A stretch of 64,000 nt of DNA. Source: Pseudomonadota bacterium (lineage in GTDB: Bacteria; Pseudomonadota; Gammaproteobacteria; Burkholderiales; Burkholderiaceae_C). Below the pieces are notes generated by a model. That model saw only the letters and a list, made by a program, of their open reading frames with translations. It ran no database searches and had not been told where the DNA came from. The DNA lies in assembly GCA_021783695.1 (NCBI GenBank), contig JAJXTO010000008.1, positions 1 to 64,000 of the forward strand. Direction: 5' to 3'. The position numbers and the translations under genes were made by a program. Every line of letters starts with the position of its first letter. Within the stretch, counting starts at the first letter, position 1. This document shows positions 20,466 through 31,031 of the stretch, piece by piece.

Positions 20466-20483
20466 TCTGTCTTCTGCAGATGC

Positions 20484-20512
20484 AAAAAAGCCGACGCGAG
20501 TCGGCTTTTTTG
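20484..20512. terminator. Bidirectional-looking terminator between repeat lipoprotein and bamC
   Basis: AAAAAAGCCGACGCGAGTCGGCTTTTTT. Confidence 0.85.
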
Positions 20513-20564
20513 TTGCCCGCAATATTCTTGAGCCGACTGCAGCCGGTCGGCTCAAACGCTGGGC

Positions 20565-21713
20565 TTACTGAATCTGCTGCTGCAGGATCTGCAGGATCTT
20601 GCGTGCGTCGTCCGTCTGCAAGGGCTTGCCATCCAGCGTCTGCACCGACACCACGGTTTGCGTGCCTGATGTCTGTAGTGCGATGCGGTAGTCGGCGGGC
20701 TTGGGCTCGAAGGCCTTCTTGCCGAACAGCTTGCCAAAAAATCCGGTACTGTCCTGAGACGCCTTGAGCGCGGCCTCGGCGCTGATGTAGCGCACGTCAA
20801 ACTGGCCAGCCGAACGGTTGCGGTCGATCACGGTAAAGCCTGCGGTATTGATCGCCAGGCTGACCTTGCGCCAGGCGGTGTCGAATCCGTCCTGCAATTG
20901 CAGGACGAGGCCGTTGTCGATCAGTTGCGATGCCACCGGTTGCGCGATCTGCACCGGCTGCGCCACCTGTTGTTTGGCCGCTTCCTCGCTCATGCCCAAC
21001 GTGACCATGAGCTTGCGCAGAAAAATGGTGTTCAACTCCGGATCGGGCGTGGCCGGCTCCCATGCCGTGGTGGACTTGTCGTTGGAGTTGTACACCTCCT
21101 TCATTTTCTGGTGGGTGATGTAAATCTGTGTGCCCTTGCCATCCGGGGTGCGCTCGAACACGGTGCGGAAACGGTCGCGCGTGCCGGTGTCGTACAGACT
21201 GTCGAACACCTTGCCCAGATACTTGCGGATGAAATCCTGCGGCAGTTTGGCGCGGTTTTCCGCCCAGTCGGTTTCCATCACGCCAGTCGTGGCGTCGGCC
21301 TGGGTCAGGTAAAAGCCGTTTTCCTGCCAGAAGCCCTTGACCTTTTCCCAGAGCTGATCGGGTGTGGCTTCCACCACCAACCAGCGCTGCCCGCCGGCCT
21401 GATCGATGCGCATGCCAGGGTATTGAGGCAACACTGCTTGGGTTTTGGCGACCTGGTCGGCAGTTTGCACGCCGCGGTCATACGCCAGCGCGCTGACTGG
21501 CGCATTGGGACTGCCGGGGACGATGTATCGCTCTTGTCGCGCGAGTTGGGTCAGGTCTGGTGGCACCTCGAGCGGATTGCCTTGTTTGGCGCTTTCGTAG
21601 TCGACGCTTTTGCCTTGGACGACGGTGCTCAACGAGGAGCAGCCGCCCAGCAAGCCCGCAGCGCCCAGTGCAAGGGCCAGGGCGCTCAGTCGCCAGGATA
21701 TGGGAAGATTCAT
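20565..21713 (-). CDS. bamC: Outer membrane protein assembly factor BamC (NlpB/DapX)
   Basis: Lipobox LLGGCSS; NlpB-type fold sequence; immediately downstream of dapA as is common. Confidence 0.88.
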   Translation of the reverse strand: MNLPISWRLSALALALGAAGLLGGCSSLSTVVQGKSVDYESAKQGNPLEVPPDLTQLARQERYIVPGSPNAPVSALAYDRGVQTADQVAKTQAVLPQYPGMRIDQAGGQRWLVVEATPDQLWEKVKGFWQENGFYLTQADATTGVMETDWAENRAKLPQDFIRKYLGKVFDSLYDTGTRDRFRTVFERTPDGKGTQIYITHQKMKEVYNSNDKSTTAWEPATPDPELNTIFLRKLMVTLGMSEEAAKQQVAQPVQIAQPVASQLIDNGLVLQLQDGFDTAWRKVSLAINTAGFTVIDRNRSAGQFDVRYISAEAALKASQDSTGFFGKLFGKKAFEPKPADYRIALQTSGTQTVVSVQTLDGKPLQTDDARKILQILQQQIQ

Positions 21714-21742
21714 ACGCGAATGGGTCTCGAAATGTCAGGAGG

Positions 21743-22645
21743 TCAGTTGACGAGGGGCAGGCCAAGGGCCTGCATCGCCGCGCGCAGTGGCGCGTGATGC
21801 GCTGTCTGCAAAGGGGTCAGGGGCAGACGCAGACCCGGGCCGATTCGGCCCATGAGGCGCAGCGCTTCCTTCACCGGAACGGGGTTGGGGTCGCTGAAGA
21901 GCATCTGGTTGAGTTCGATCAGCGTGAAATGCAGCTTGCTGGCCTGCGCGGCATCGCCCGCCATCGCGGCATCGCACAACTCGTGCATGTGGCGCGGCAC
22001 CACGTTGGCGGTCACGCTGATGTTGCCGTGGCCGCCGAGCAGCATCAGGGCCACTGCGGTTGGGTCGTCGCCAGAGTAGATGGAAAAGCTGGGTGGCGCG
22101 CGTTTGATGAGTTGCGCCGCGCGGTCGATATTGCCCGTGGCCTCCTTGATGCCGATGATGCCGGGCACCTGTGCAAGGCGCAGCGCGGTATCGACACTCA
22201 TATCGGCCACGGTGCGGCCTGGCACGTTGTAGAGCACGACGGGAATGTCGATCGCGGCAGCGATGGCGCTGAAATGCGCCACCATGCCCTCTTGCGTGGG
22301 CTTGTTGTAGTAGGGCACGACGCTGAGCACGCAGTCCGCGCCGACGGCCTGACAGTGCTGCGACAGTTCGATGGCTTCGCGCGTGGAGTTGGCGCCGGCA
22401 CCGGCCATGACCGGCACGCGCCTGGCGGCCTGCTCGACGACCACGCGAACGATTTCGATGTGTTCGGCAACGGGAATGGTGGGCGACTCGCCCGTGGTGC
22501 CAACCGGGCTGATGCAGTCTGTGCCCTGCTCGATGTGCCAGTCGACCAGCTTGCGCAGCGCGGGATAGTCCACGCTGCCATCGGAGTGCATAGGAGTCAC
22601 CAGGGCGACGATGCTGCCGCGAATGACCAGAGGTTGGGAGGACAT
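21743..22645 (-). CDS. dapA: 4-hydroxy-tetrahydrodipicolinate synthase
   Basis: [71 protein letters not shown]. Confidence 0.96.
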   Translation of the reverse strand: MSSQPLVIRGSIVALVTPMHSDGSVDYPALRKLVDWHIEQGTDCISPVGTTGESPTIPVAEHIEIVRVVVEQAARRVPVMAGAGANSTREAIELSQHCQAVGADCVLSVVPYYNKPTQEGMVAHFSAIAAAIDIPVVLYNVPGRTVADMSVDTALRLAQVPGIIGIKEATGNIDRAAQLIKRAPPSFSIYSGDDPTAVALMLLGGHGNISVTANVVPRHMHELCDAAMAGDAAQASKLHFTLIELNQMLFSDPNPVPVKEALRLMGRIGPGLRLPLTPLQTAHHAPLRAAMQALGLPLVN

Positions 22646-22665
22646 TGTTCTGCCAGTGCTGCGTG

Positions 22666-23229
22666 TCAAATCGGTAGATTGTATCGGTCTGCCGCGTGGG
22701 CGCTGGCGCGCTCGCGTACCGCGGCGATGCGCTGCACGAAAGCGGGCTGCGGCGCGCTCACATAGCCGTCTTCAAACGCCAGAACACGCAGTGCGGGCCG
22801 CACCGCGTCGAGCAGTTCGCCGGGGCGCAGCAGGAACGCGGGATTGGACGGCTTGCCGAGGCTGGCTTGCCCGAGGGCGAAAGTTTCATACAGCAGCACA
22901 CCGCCCGGCGCCACGGCCTGCACGATGTGCGGCAGCAAGGGGCGCCAGAGGTAGTTGGTCACAATCACGGCGTCGAAGGTTTGGTGCGCGTAAGGCCAGA
23001 GGCCGCATTCCAGATCGGCAACGCGCACCTGCGCGATGTCGCGCAAACCGGCCAGCGCCTCGGCGTTGCGATCCACCGCGAACAGGGAGAAGCCGCGCTG
23101 CTGCAGCCAGCGCACATGGCGGCCCGAGCCGCAGGCCACGTCGAGCACGCTGCCGCCAGCGCGCAATAGTTGGGCGTGGCGCACGATCCAGGGCGAAGGG
23201 GGCAGGGCGTGGGAAGGATCGGGAAGCAT
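22666..23229 (-). CDS. Class I SAM-dependent methyltransferase (start uncertain)
   Basis: [32 protein letters not shown] motif I. Confidence 0.82.
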   Translation of the reverse strand: MLPDPSHALPPSPWIVRHAQLLRAGGSVLDVACGSGRHVRWLQQRGFSLFAVDRNAEALAGLRDIAQVRVADLECGLWPYAHQTFDAVIVTNYLWRPLLPHIVQAVAPGGVLLYETFALGQASLGKPSNPAFLLRPGELLDAVRPALRVLAFEDGYVSAPQPAFVQRIAAVRERASAHAADRYNLPI

Positions 23230-23318
23230 GGAAGCATCGTAGCGGTGGCGCGCGTGCATCATTCTTGCAAGGCAGAATAGGGGAAACCCGCTCTCCACTT
23301 TCACAGAAAAACGACCCC

Positions 23319-24341
23319 ATGACCTCAGCCCCCATCCTTGTCACCGGCGGCGCCGGCTATATCGGCTCGCATACCTGCGTTGCCCTGATCGAAGCGGGTT
23401 ACACCCCACTGGTGTATGACAACCTGTGCAACAGCAGCGCGGAATCGCTGGCGCGGGTGGAGCGCATCACCGGCAAGCGCCCGGCTTTCATCCAGGCCGA
23501 TATTCGCGATGCGGCAAAGCTCGACGCCGTGTTCGCGCAGCACAGCATCGACGCGGTGATCCATTTTGCCGGGCTCAAGGCCGTGGGCGAATCGGTGGAA
23601 AAGCCGCTGATGTATTACGACAACAACGTCGGCGGCACCGTGGTGCTGTTGCAGGCTATGCAGCGCGCGCAGGTCAACAATCTCATTTTTTCGTCCTCCG
23701 CCACGGTGTACGGCGACCCCGCCTCTGTGCCCATCCGCGAAGACTTTCCGCTCAGCGCCACCAATGCCTATGGCCGCAGCAAGCTGATGATCGAGGAAAT
23801 CCTTGGCGACCTGCATCGTGCCGAGCCGCACTGGCGCATTGCCCGGCTACGCTACTTCAATCCGGTGGGCGCGCACGAAAGCGGCCTGATCGGCGAAGAC
23901 CCGCGCGGCATTCCCAACAATCTCATGCCCTACATCACCCAGGTCGCGGTGGGGAGGCTGCAAAAGCTGCGCGTCTTTGGCGGTGACTGGCCCACGGCGG
24001 ATGGCAGCGGCGTGCGCGACTACATCCACGTCATGGATCTGGCCGAAGGGCATGTGGCCGCGCTCAGACACCTGCTGGCGCACGAGGACATGTTCACCGT
24101 CAACCTGGGCACCGGCCAGGGCTATTCGGTGCTGCAGATGGTGCAGGCCTTCGGCAAGAGCATCGGGCGGGAGCTGCCTTATGAAATCGTGGCGCGCCGC
24201 CCGGGCGACATTGCCGAGTGCTGGGCCGACCCGGCGGCGGCCAAGGCGCTGCTGGGCTGGAGCGCCAAGCGCGGCCTCGACACCATCTGTGCCGACGCCT
24301 GGCGCTGGCAGCAGGGCAACCCGGAAGGCTATGGCGCCTGA
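23319..24341 (+). CDS. galE: UDP-glucose 4-epimerase
   Basis: ILVTGGAGYIGSHTCVALIEAGYTPLVYDNLCNSSAESL; SSSATVYGDP; YGRSK; RYFNPVGAHESGLIGEDP. Confidence 0.96.
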   Translation: MTSAPILVTGGAGYIGSHTCVALIEAGYTPLVYDNLCNSSAESLARVERITGKRPAFIQADIRDAAKLDAVFAQHSIDAVIHFAGLKAVGESVEKPLMYYDNNVGGTVVLLQAMQRAQVNNLIFSSSATVYGDPASVPIREDFPLSATNAYGRSKLMIEEILGDLHRAEPHWRIARLRYFNPVGAHESGLIGEDPRGIPNNLMPYITQVAVGRLQKLRVFGGDWPTADGSGVRDYIHVMDLAEGHVAALRHLLAHEDMFTVNLGTGQGYSVLQMVQAFGKSIGRELPYEIVARRPGDIAECWADPAAAKALLGWSAKRGLDTICADAWRWQQGNPEGYGA

Positions 24342-24345
24342 ATTC

Positions 24346-24457
24346 AACCCAGATTGTCCACCAGGCGGCGCTGCGCGCCTGCGCGGGCTCTGGCGGGGAT
24401 TTCGGGGTGTCTTTGCCCCCGCGCCAACATCCCGCGCCCTATTGAACAATCTGGGTT
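24346..24457. repeat. Element bounded by 12-bp perfect inverted repeats (AACCCAGATTGT / ACAATCTGGGTT)
   Basis: 24346-24357 and 24446-24457 are exact reverse complements, enclosing about 88 bp in the galE-dps gap. Confidence 0.7.
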
Positions 24458-24551
24458 CTACGATCTTGCAAGTCGTTGATGCCCCGCTCTTGCGCCCGGT
24501 GCCAGCACGGCGCTATGGTGTCCACAGCATCAATCCAATGAAAGGATCATC

Positions 24552-25055
24552 ATGAACAAAAGCACCCTGCATGCATCTTCGACCCCGATCCACATCGGTA
24601 TTTCAGACGATGATCGCGCCAAGGTTGCCGAGCAGTTGTCGCACCTGCTGGCCGACACCTACACGCTCTATCTCACCACGCACAACTTCCACTGGAACGT
24701 CACCGGGCCGATGTTCAATACCCTGCATCTGATGTTCATGGATCAGTACACCGAGCTGTGGAACGCGGTCGATCCGATTGCCGAGCGCATCCGTGCGCTC
24801 GGGTTTTCCGTGCCGGGTTCCTATCATGGTTTCAGCTCGCGCTCCAGCCTGGCCGACGTGCCGGCGCTGCCGCCCAAGGCGCAGGACATGATCGCGATTC
24901 TGGTCAAGGGCCACGAGGCCGTGGCCAAGACCGCGCGTGCCGTGTTCACCGTGGCCGATGCGGTCAACGACCAGCCCACTGCCGACCTCATGACACAGCG
25001 CCTCGACATCCACGAAAAAACCGCCTGGATGCTGCGCTCGCTCCTCGAGGGCTGA
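24552..25055 (+). CDS. dps: Dps family DNA starvation/stationary phase protection protein
   Basis: Ferritin-like THNFHWNVTGPMFNTLHLMFMDQYTELWNAVDPIAERI. Confidence 0.94.
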   Translation: MNKSTLHASSTPIHIGISDDDRAKVAEQLSHLLADTYTLYLTTHNFHWNVTGPMFNTLHLMFMDQYTELWNAVDPIAERIRALGFSVPGSYHGFSSRSSLADVPALPPKAQDMIAILVKGHEAVAKTARAVFTVADAVNDQPTADLMTQRLDIHEKTAWMLRSLLEG

Positions 25056-25091
25056 TGCAGGCAATGTTTCCTGCGCGGCGATAATCCGCGC

Positions 25092-25949
25092 ATGGAACGT
25101 CTGCGCTTCTGGCTGGCCTTGATCCGTTGGGACAAGCCAGTCGGCTCCCTGCTGTTGTTGTGGCCGAGCCTGTCGGCCTTGTGGATCGCCAGTGATGGCC
25201 GCCCAGGCTGGTGGCTGGTCATCGTGTTCGTCGCGGGCACCTTTCTCATGCGCTCTGCCGGTTGCGCCGTGAACGATGTGGCCGATCAGGATTTCGACCG
25301 CGCGGTGCGTCGCACCGCGCAGCGGCCGGTGACATCCGGCAAGGTGTCCACCCGTGAAGCGCTGCTCGTGGGGGCCGTGTTGGCGCTTGCCGCATTCGGT
25401 CTGGTGCTCACCACCAATGCGCTGACCATCCAGATGTCGGTGGCTGCACTGCTCATCGCCATCGCTTACCCCTATACCAAACGCTGGCTGGCGCTGCCGC
25501 AGGCCTATCTCGGCGTGGCGTTCAGCTTCGGGATTCCCATGGCCTTCGCCGCGGCGCGCGGCGAAGTGCCGCTGCTGGCCTGGGTGCTGCTGCTGGGCAA
25601 TCTGTTCTGGGTGCTGGCCTACGACACCGAATACGCCATGGTCGATCGGGAAGACGATCTCAAGGTGGGCATCAAGACCTCGGCCATCACCTTCGGCCGC
25701 GCTGACGTGGCGGCGGTGATGGCGAGCTATGGCGCCTATCTCCTGCTGTGGGCTGCGGCGGGCTGGGCGCTGCAACTGGCCTGGCCCTACTACCTTGGTA
25801 TTGCGGCGGCGGCGGCGCAGGCCGCGCATCACTACACCCTGATCCGCAACCGCAATCCGGTGCAGTGCTTTCGCGCCTTTCGCCTCAATCACTTTCTGGG
25901 GCTGGCGGTGTTTGTCGGGGTTGTGGCGGCATACGCCGTCAGGACGTGA
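25092..25949 (+). CDS. ubiA: 4-hydroxybenzoate octaprenyltransferase
   Basis: [30 protein letters not shown] and [23 protein letters not shown] prenyltransferase Asp-rich motifs. Confidence 0.95.
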   Translation: MERLRFWLALIRWDKPVGSLLLLWPSLSALWIASDGRPGWWLVIVFVAGTFLMRSAGCAVNDVADQDFDRAVRRTAQRPVTSGKVSTREALLVGAVLALAAFGLVLTTNALTIQMSVAALLIAIAYPYTKRWLALPQAYLGVAFSFGIPMAFAAARGEVPLLAWVLLLGNLFWVLAYDTEYAMVDREDDLKVGIKTSAITFGRADVAAVMASYGAYLLLWAAAGWALQLAWPYYLGIAAAAAQAAHHYTLIRNRNPVQCFRAFRLNHFLGLAVFVGVVAAYAVRT

Positions 25950-26820
25950 GTCGTTCCAGCGCCTCGCGGTAGCGCGCTGTCGTCTGTTCGATGACTTCAG
26001 CAGGCAGCGTCGGCGGCGGTGGCTGTTTGCCCCAGCCGGGCACGCCTTCGAGCCAGTCGCGCAAAAATTGCTTGTCGAAGCTCGGTGGCGAACTGCCCTC
26101 CATCCAGGTATCCGCAGGCCAGAAACGTGAGGAATCCGGGGTGAGCACCTCGTCCATCAGCGTGAGGGTGCCGTTCTCGTCCAGGCCGAATTCGAACTTG
26201 GTGTCGGCGATGAGGATGCCGCGTGTCGCGGCATAGTCGGCAGCGCGCTGATAGAGGGTGATACTCACGTCGCGCACGCGTGCGGCGAGATCTGCGCCGA
26301 TGGCCTGTTCCATTTGGGCGAAGGAAATGTTCTCGTCATGCTCGCCCAGCTCGGCCTTGGTCGCCGGGGTGAAAATGGGACTGGGTAGCTTGCTGGCGAG
26401 TTTCAGCCCGGCGGGCAGGGCAACGCCGCACACAGCGCCGCTGGTCTGATAGTCCTTCCAGCCGGAACCGGCGAGATAGCCGCGTACCACGGCTTCCACC
26501 GGCAGGGGCCTGAGGCGCTTGACCACCATGGCGCGGCCGCGCACTTGATCGCGTTCATCGGGCGCCACCACGGTTTCAGGATCGACTTCGAGCAGATGGT
26601 TGGGCACCACATCGTGCAGCAGGCCGAACCAGAACCGCGCCATGCGGGTGAGGATCTCGCCCTTGCCGGGGATGGGCTCGGCCATGATGACGTCGAAGGC
26701 CGAGATGCGGTCGGTCGCCACCATCAGCATGCGGCCGTCGCCGACGGCGTAGTTTTCGCGCACCTTGCCGCGTGACAGCAGGGGCAGGGAACGCAGGGAG
26801 GATTGCAGCAGGGCGGTCAT
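25939..26820 (-). CDS. purC: Phosphoribosylaminoimidazole-succinocarboxamide synthase
   Basis: [77 protein letters not shown]. Confidence 0.95.
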   Translation of the reverse strand: MTALLQSSLRSLPLLSRGKVRENYAVGDGRMLMVATDRISAFDVIMAEPIPGKGEILTRMARFWFGLLHDVVPNHLLEVDPETVVAPDERDQVRGRAMVVKRLRPLPVEAVVRGYLAGSGWKDYQTSGAVCGVALPAGLKLASKLPSPIFTPATKAELGEHDENISFAQMEQAIGADLAARVRDVSITLYQRAADYAATRGILIADTKFEFGLDENGTLTLMDEVLTPDSSRFWPADTWMEGSSPPSFDKQFLRDWLEGVPGWGKQPPPPTLPAEVIEQTTARYREALERLTS

Positions 26821-27018
26821 CATGGGCAGGTTCTCATCGCTGAAAAAGAGATTGTAGAAATCTGCGCTGCCGCGCTTGCAGGGTTGAGTGTTGCATCGCG
26901 CCCGTCCCACAATGCGTCTGCCGTGTGTGCGGCGACAACGGAGACCCGACATGGCTGGGGCAGTTTCTCAAGCTGCTGGGCACGCAGATCGTGCTGTGAC
27001 GTTGGCGCAGACGCCATG

Positions 27019-27048
27019 AAAAACGCCGACTTGAAGTCGGCGCTTTTT
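27019..27048. terminator. Bidirectional-looking terminator downstream of cnoX-like gene
   Basis: AAAAACGCCGACTTGAAGTCGGCGCTTTTT. Confidence 0.8.
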
Positions 27049-27050
27049 GT

Positions 27051-27947
27051 TCAGCTCAGCACCGTCATGCTCAGGCGGCGGCGGTAACTTTCCACCGTGG
27101 GGTCGGTGACCGGCGGCTGGCCCGGCGCGGGTTTGGGAGCGTCTGCTGGGGTCATCAGTTCGAGGATGCTGACAAAGGTCTTGCGGGCGCGGTCGTCGTT
27201 CCAGGCCTTGTCGCGCATGAGGATTTCGAGCAGTTCATCGAGCGCAGCGGCCCACTGCTGCGCGGCCATGTGCTGCTGCGCCAGGGCGTAGCGGGCGTCG
27301 AAGTCGCGCTTGTTGGCGGCGATGCTGGCTTGCAGTGCTGCGGCAGCGGGCAGGCCGGGCGCGGCTTGCGCGGCGGTCAGCCAGTCGGCCAGGGCCTGGA
27401 TACGGGCATCGCCCAGCGCCTTGCCGACTAGGGGCTCGAACGCCATCTTGGCATCGGCGGTACGGCCGTCTTTGAGCAGCAGTTCGACATAGGCCTTGCG
27501 CGCGGTGTCGTTCGCCGGGTTGGTGGCCAGGTCTTGCTGCAGTTTTTCCAGCGGCGAGAGTGCCGGGCCCGGTTCGGGCGTGGCATCGGCCGGTGCCTCG
27601 GCCTGGTCCGCCTCGGGCGCGGTTTCAGGGACATGCTTGTCGAGAAACGCGCGGATCTGCCCTTCAGGCAGTGCGCCGACAAAGCCGTCCACCGGCTGGC
27701 CGTCCTTGAGCAGCATCACCATGGGAATGCTGCGCACGCCGAATGCGGCCGCCAGCTCCTGCTCTTCTTCGGTGTTGATTTTCACCAGCTTGAAGCGGCC
27801 CGCGTAGGCGACTTCCAGCTTTTCGAGAATGGGGCCGAGCGCACGGCAGGGGCCGCACCAGGGCGCCCACAGATCCACTAGCACGGGAACGGTGTTCGAG
27901 GCTTCGACGACTTCGGTTTCAAAATTGGCAACGGTGGCATCAATCAT
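27051..27947 (-). CDS. Thioredoxin-TPR protein (CnoX/YbbN-like co-chaperone)
   Basis: Thioredoxin domain [23 protein letters not shown] plus TPR-like C-terminus with VSILELM. Confidence 0.88.
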   Translation of the reverse strand: MIDATVANFETEVVEASNTVPVLVDLWAPWCGPCRALGPILEKLEVAYAGRFKLVKINTEEEQELAAAFGVRSIPMVMLLKDGQPVDGFVGALPEGQIRAFLDKHVPETAPEADQAEAPADATPEPGPALSPLEKLQQDLATNPANDTARKAYVELLLKDGRTADAKMAFEPLVGKALGDARIQALADWLTAAQAAPGLPAAAALQASIAANKRDFDARYALAQQHMAAQQWAAALDELLEILMRDKAWNDDRARKTFVSILELMTPADAPKPAPGQPPVTDPTVESYRRRLSMTVLS

Positions 27948-28116
27948 GTTGGGCTCCGGAAAGCAGGGCAGATGGGGGTATTTGGCGCCATACCAAGGGG
28001 TGTATCCCGGCGCACGATCCGTGTTCGGAGTGGAGCATAGCGGCGCGCGATTTCAGAGGCGCGCTGCACTGCTTCTTAAAATCACCTGTTTACTGGCGTT
28101 GCACAGGAGAGCACAG

Positions 28117-28605
28117 ATGGCCGCAATTGGCGTGGTAATGGGGTCGCAAAGCGACTGGGAGGTGATGCGCCACGCGGCCGACATCCTCGCCCGCTTTGGA
28201 GTGGCGCACGACTGTCAGGTGGTCTCGGCGCACCGTATGCCAGACGATCTGTTCGCCTACGCCGAGCAGGCGCAGGCACGCGGCCTGCGGGCCATCATTG
28301 CCGGTGCGGGCGGGGCGGCGCATCTGCCGGGCATGCTGGCCGCCAAGACCACGGTGCCGGTGCTCGGCGTGCCGGTGCCCAGCAAATATCTGCGCGGCGA
28401 GGATTCGCTGCTGTCCATCGTGCAAATGCCCAAGGGCATTCCGGTGGCCACCTTCGCCATCGGCGAGGCCGGTGCGGCGAACGCCGCCTTGTTCGCCGTG
28501 GCCATGCTGGCGGCACATGACGCCGGTCTGCGCGACCGGCTCGACGCTTTTCGCGCGGAGCAGACTGCTGCGGCGCGTGCCATGCGCGTGGGAACTTCGG
28601 CATGA
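28117..28605 (+). CDS. purE: 5-(carboxyamino)imidazole ribonucleotide mutase
   Basis: [63 protein letters not shown]. Confidence 0.96.
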   Translation: MAAIGVVMGSQSDWEVMRHAADILARFGVAHDCQVVSAHRMPDDLFAYAEQAQARGLRAIIAGAGGAAHLPGMLAAKTTVPVLGVPVPSKYLRGEDSLLSIVQMPKGIPVATFAIGEAGAANAALFAVAMLAAHDAGLRDRLDAFRAEQTAAARAMRVGTSA

Positions 28606-29771
28606 GCAAGGCGGCAGGGTTCATTCCGCCCGGCGCCACGCTCGGCGTGCTTGGTGGCGGGCAGTTGGGCCGCATGTTTGCCCAGGCGGCGCAGAGCGCG
28701 GGCTACGGCGTGGCCGTGCTCGAAGCCGACGAGGCCGCGCCCGCGGCGCAAGTCACCGGCATCCATCTGGCGGCGCGATATGACGATCCGCTGGCCCTCG
28801 AACAGCTCGCCCGCGATTGCGCCGCGGTGACCGTGGAGTTCGAGAACATTCCGGCGCAGTCGATGCACTGGCTGGAGTCGCGCGTGCCGCTGGCGCCCTC
28901 GCCGCAGGCCGTGGCCGTGTGCCAGGACCGGGCGCAGGAAAAGGCGCTGTTCCAGCGGCTGGGCGTGCCGTGCGCGCCCTGCGCGGTGCTGACTGCGGGG
29001 AGCGATCCGGACGCAGCCGGTGCCGATCTGTTCCCCGGCATTCTCAAGACCGCCCGGCTGGGCTATGACGGCAAGGGGCAGGTGACGGTGCAGACGGCCG
29101 CCGATCTGCCTGCGGCCTGGGCCGCGCTCGGAGGTGTGGATTGCGTGCTGGAGAAAAAGCTCGATCTCGCCTTTGAACTGTCCTTGGTGATGGCGCGCGG
29201 CCGTGACGGCAGCGCGGTGCAGTTCGCACCGCAGCAGAATTTGCATCGCGACGGCATTCTGTTCGCCAGCTTTTCGCCGGGCCCATCCATCACACCGGAG
29301 ATTGCACAGGCTGCACAGAGCGCAGCGAGCACGGTGGCGCAAGGGTTGGGCTATGTGGGCGTGCTCTGCGTGGAATTCTTCGTGCTGCGAGACGGCAGGC
29401 TGCTGGCCAATGAAATCGCGCCACGACCGCACAACTCCGGCCATCACACCATCGATTCGTGCAACGTATCGCAGTTCGAGCTGCAATGGCGCACCCTGGT
29501 ACAGGCGCCGCTGCTGGTGCCCAGGCAGCACAGCGCCACCGCCATGCTCAACCTGCTGGGCGACCTCTGGTTCGACGCCGCAGGCCGACAACGTGAACCG
29601 GATTGGGCTGCGGTTCTGGCGCAGCCCGGTGCGCATCTGCATCTCTACGGCAAACATGAACCCCGCAAGGGCCGCAAGATGGGCCACCTCACCTGCACGG
29701 CCGCCTCTCCGGTCGAGGCGCGGCAGACTGCGCTGCACGCCTGTGCCGTGCTCGGCATGGAGCCCTTCTGA
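28602..29771 (+). CDS. purK: 5-(carboxyamino)imidazole ribonucleotide synthase
   Basis: [49 protein letters not shown]; overlaps purE by 4 bp. Confidence 0.95.
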   Translation: MSKAAGFIPPGATLGVLGGGQLGRMFAQAAQSAGYGVAVLEADEAAPAAQVTGIHLAARYDDPLALEQLARDCAAVTVEFENIPAQSMHWLESRVPLAPSPQAVAVCQDRAQEKALFQRLGVPCAPCAVLTAGSDPDAAGADLFPGILKTARLGYDGKGQVTVQTAADLPAAWAALGGVDCVLEKKLDLAFELSLVMARGRDGSAVQFAPQQNLHRDGILFASFSPGPSITPEIAQAAQSAASTVAQGLGYVGVLCVEFFVLRDGRLLANEIAPRPHNSGHHTIDSCNVSQFELQWRTLVQAPLLVPRQHSATAMLNLLGDLWFDAAGRQREPDWAAVLAQPGAHLHLYGKHEPRKGRKMGHLTCTAASPVEARQTALHACAVLGMEPF

Positions 29772-29772
29772 C

Positions 29773-30786
29773 GTGAGCGCACTGTCCACCGACGCCCAGG
29801 TGCGTCCCAGTGACATCATCACGGCGGTGCAGCGGCTGGAGGCGGGCGAACTTGTCGGCCTGCCGACAGAAACCGTGTACGGACTTGCCGCCGACGCCGA
29901 GAATCCGCAGGCCGTCGCCAAGATTTACGCTGCCAAGGGCCGTCCCGCGGATCATCCGGTCATCGTGCATATCCACCGCCAGGCTGATCTGGCGCATTGG
30001 ACGGACGAGGTGCCGGAAACCGCGCGCCAGCTCGCCGCCGCATTCTGGCCCGGGCCGCTCACATTGATCTTGCCGCGCAGGCCCGGTGTGGCCGACGCCT
30101 GCGCGGGCGGGCAGAACACGATAGGTCTGCGCTGCCCCTCTCATCCCGTCGCGCAGGCCGTACTGGCGATTTTCAAGGGTGGGCAGGGCGGGCTGGCAGC
30201 GCCTTCGGCCAATCGCTTCGGTCGCATCAGCCCCACGACGGCGGCCCATGTGCAGGCCGAACTCGGCGACGGCCTGCTGGTGCTCGATGGCGGCGCCTGC
30301 GCCGTCGGCATCGAGAGCACCATCGTCGATTGCACGGTACAGCCGCCGCGCATCCTGCGCCCGGGGCAGTTGCAGCCGACCGAACTGGCCGCCGTACTGG
30401 GAGTTTCTGCCGAAGTCCTGCTGCGCCCGGCCGGTGGCGCACCCCGAGTTGCCGGCGCGCTGCCCGCGCACTACGCGCCGCGCACGCCCTTGCTGCTGCG
30501 CACGCGCGAACAGATCCATGCCGATCTGCAGCAGGCCGACAACGCCGCGCGGCGCATCGGCGTGCTGGCGCGGCATGCGCGAGCGGCTGAGATCACCGCC
30601 ACCTGGATGCAACTGCCCGACGACCCGGCCGGGTATGCGCAAGGGCTCTACGCGGCGCTGCGCGAGCTCGATCAGGCCGGGCTCGATCAGATCTGGGTCG
30701 AGGCCCTTCCGCCCACGCCGCCTTGGCTGGCGCTGCGCGACCGCCTGAGCCGGGCAGCGCATGGTTCGGGCGCTGGCGGGCCCTGA
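29773..30786 (+). CDS. L-threonylcarbamoyladenylate synthase (Sua5/YrdC)
   Basis: GTG start; LVGLPTETVYGLAADAENPQAVAKIYAAKGRPADHPVIVHI; C-terminal Sua5 domain ALPAHYAPRTPLLL. Confidence 0.93.
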   Translation: MSALSTDAQVRPSDIITAVQRLEAGELVGLPTETVYGLAADAENPQAVAKIYAAKGRPADHPVIVHIHRQADLAHWTDEVPETARQLAAAFWPGPLTLILPRRPGVADACAGGQNTIGLRCPSHPVAQAVLAIFKGGQGGLAAPSANRFGRISPTTAAHVQAELGDGLLVLDGGACAVGIESTIVDCTVQPPRILRPGQLQPTELAAVLGVSAEVLLRPAGGAPRVAGALPAHYAPRTPLLLRTREQIHADLQQADNAARRIGVLARHARAAEITATWMQLPDDPAGYAQGLYAALRELDQAGLDQIWVEALPPTPPWLALRDRLSRAAHGSGAGGP

Positions 30787-31031
30787 CGAACACGACGTCT
30801 GGAGCGCCTCCGGCCTCCTTCGTGCTGAGCCGGGCGCAGGACCGTGGCGCCGATGGGGCTGTCTACCCCCGCATGTTTCGGAATGTTGCGAAAGTGCAAA
30901 CCTGCGCGAAATGCGGAAAACCGCACTTGCGACGCCATTTTCCCTCGGCTATGCTGAACCGAACGGTCGTGCTATTTTGACCCGCCCGCCTGCAGGCCAG
31001 CAGGCATACAACAATGTTTGAGGAGATGTTC

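Noticed and set aside
27977-27994. GGTATTTGGCGCCATACC dyad in the cnoX-purE divergent region as a PurR-type operator
   Set aside because: Imperfect symmetry and no match to the PurR consensus that I can support; kept only as a note.
28257-29921. 554-aa minus-strand ORF opposite purE/purK
   Set aside because: Antisense to the two pur genes, no recognisable domain, compositional shadow ORF.
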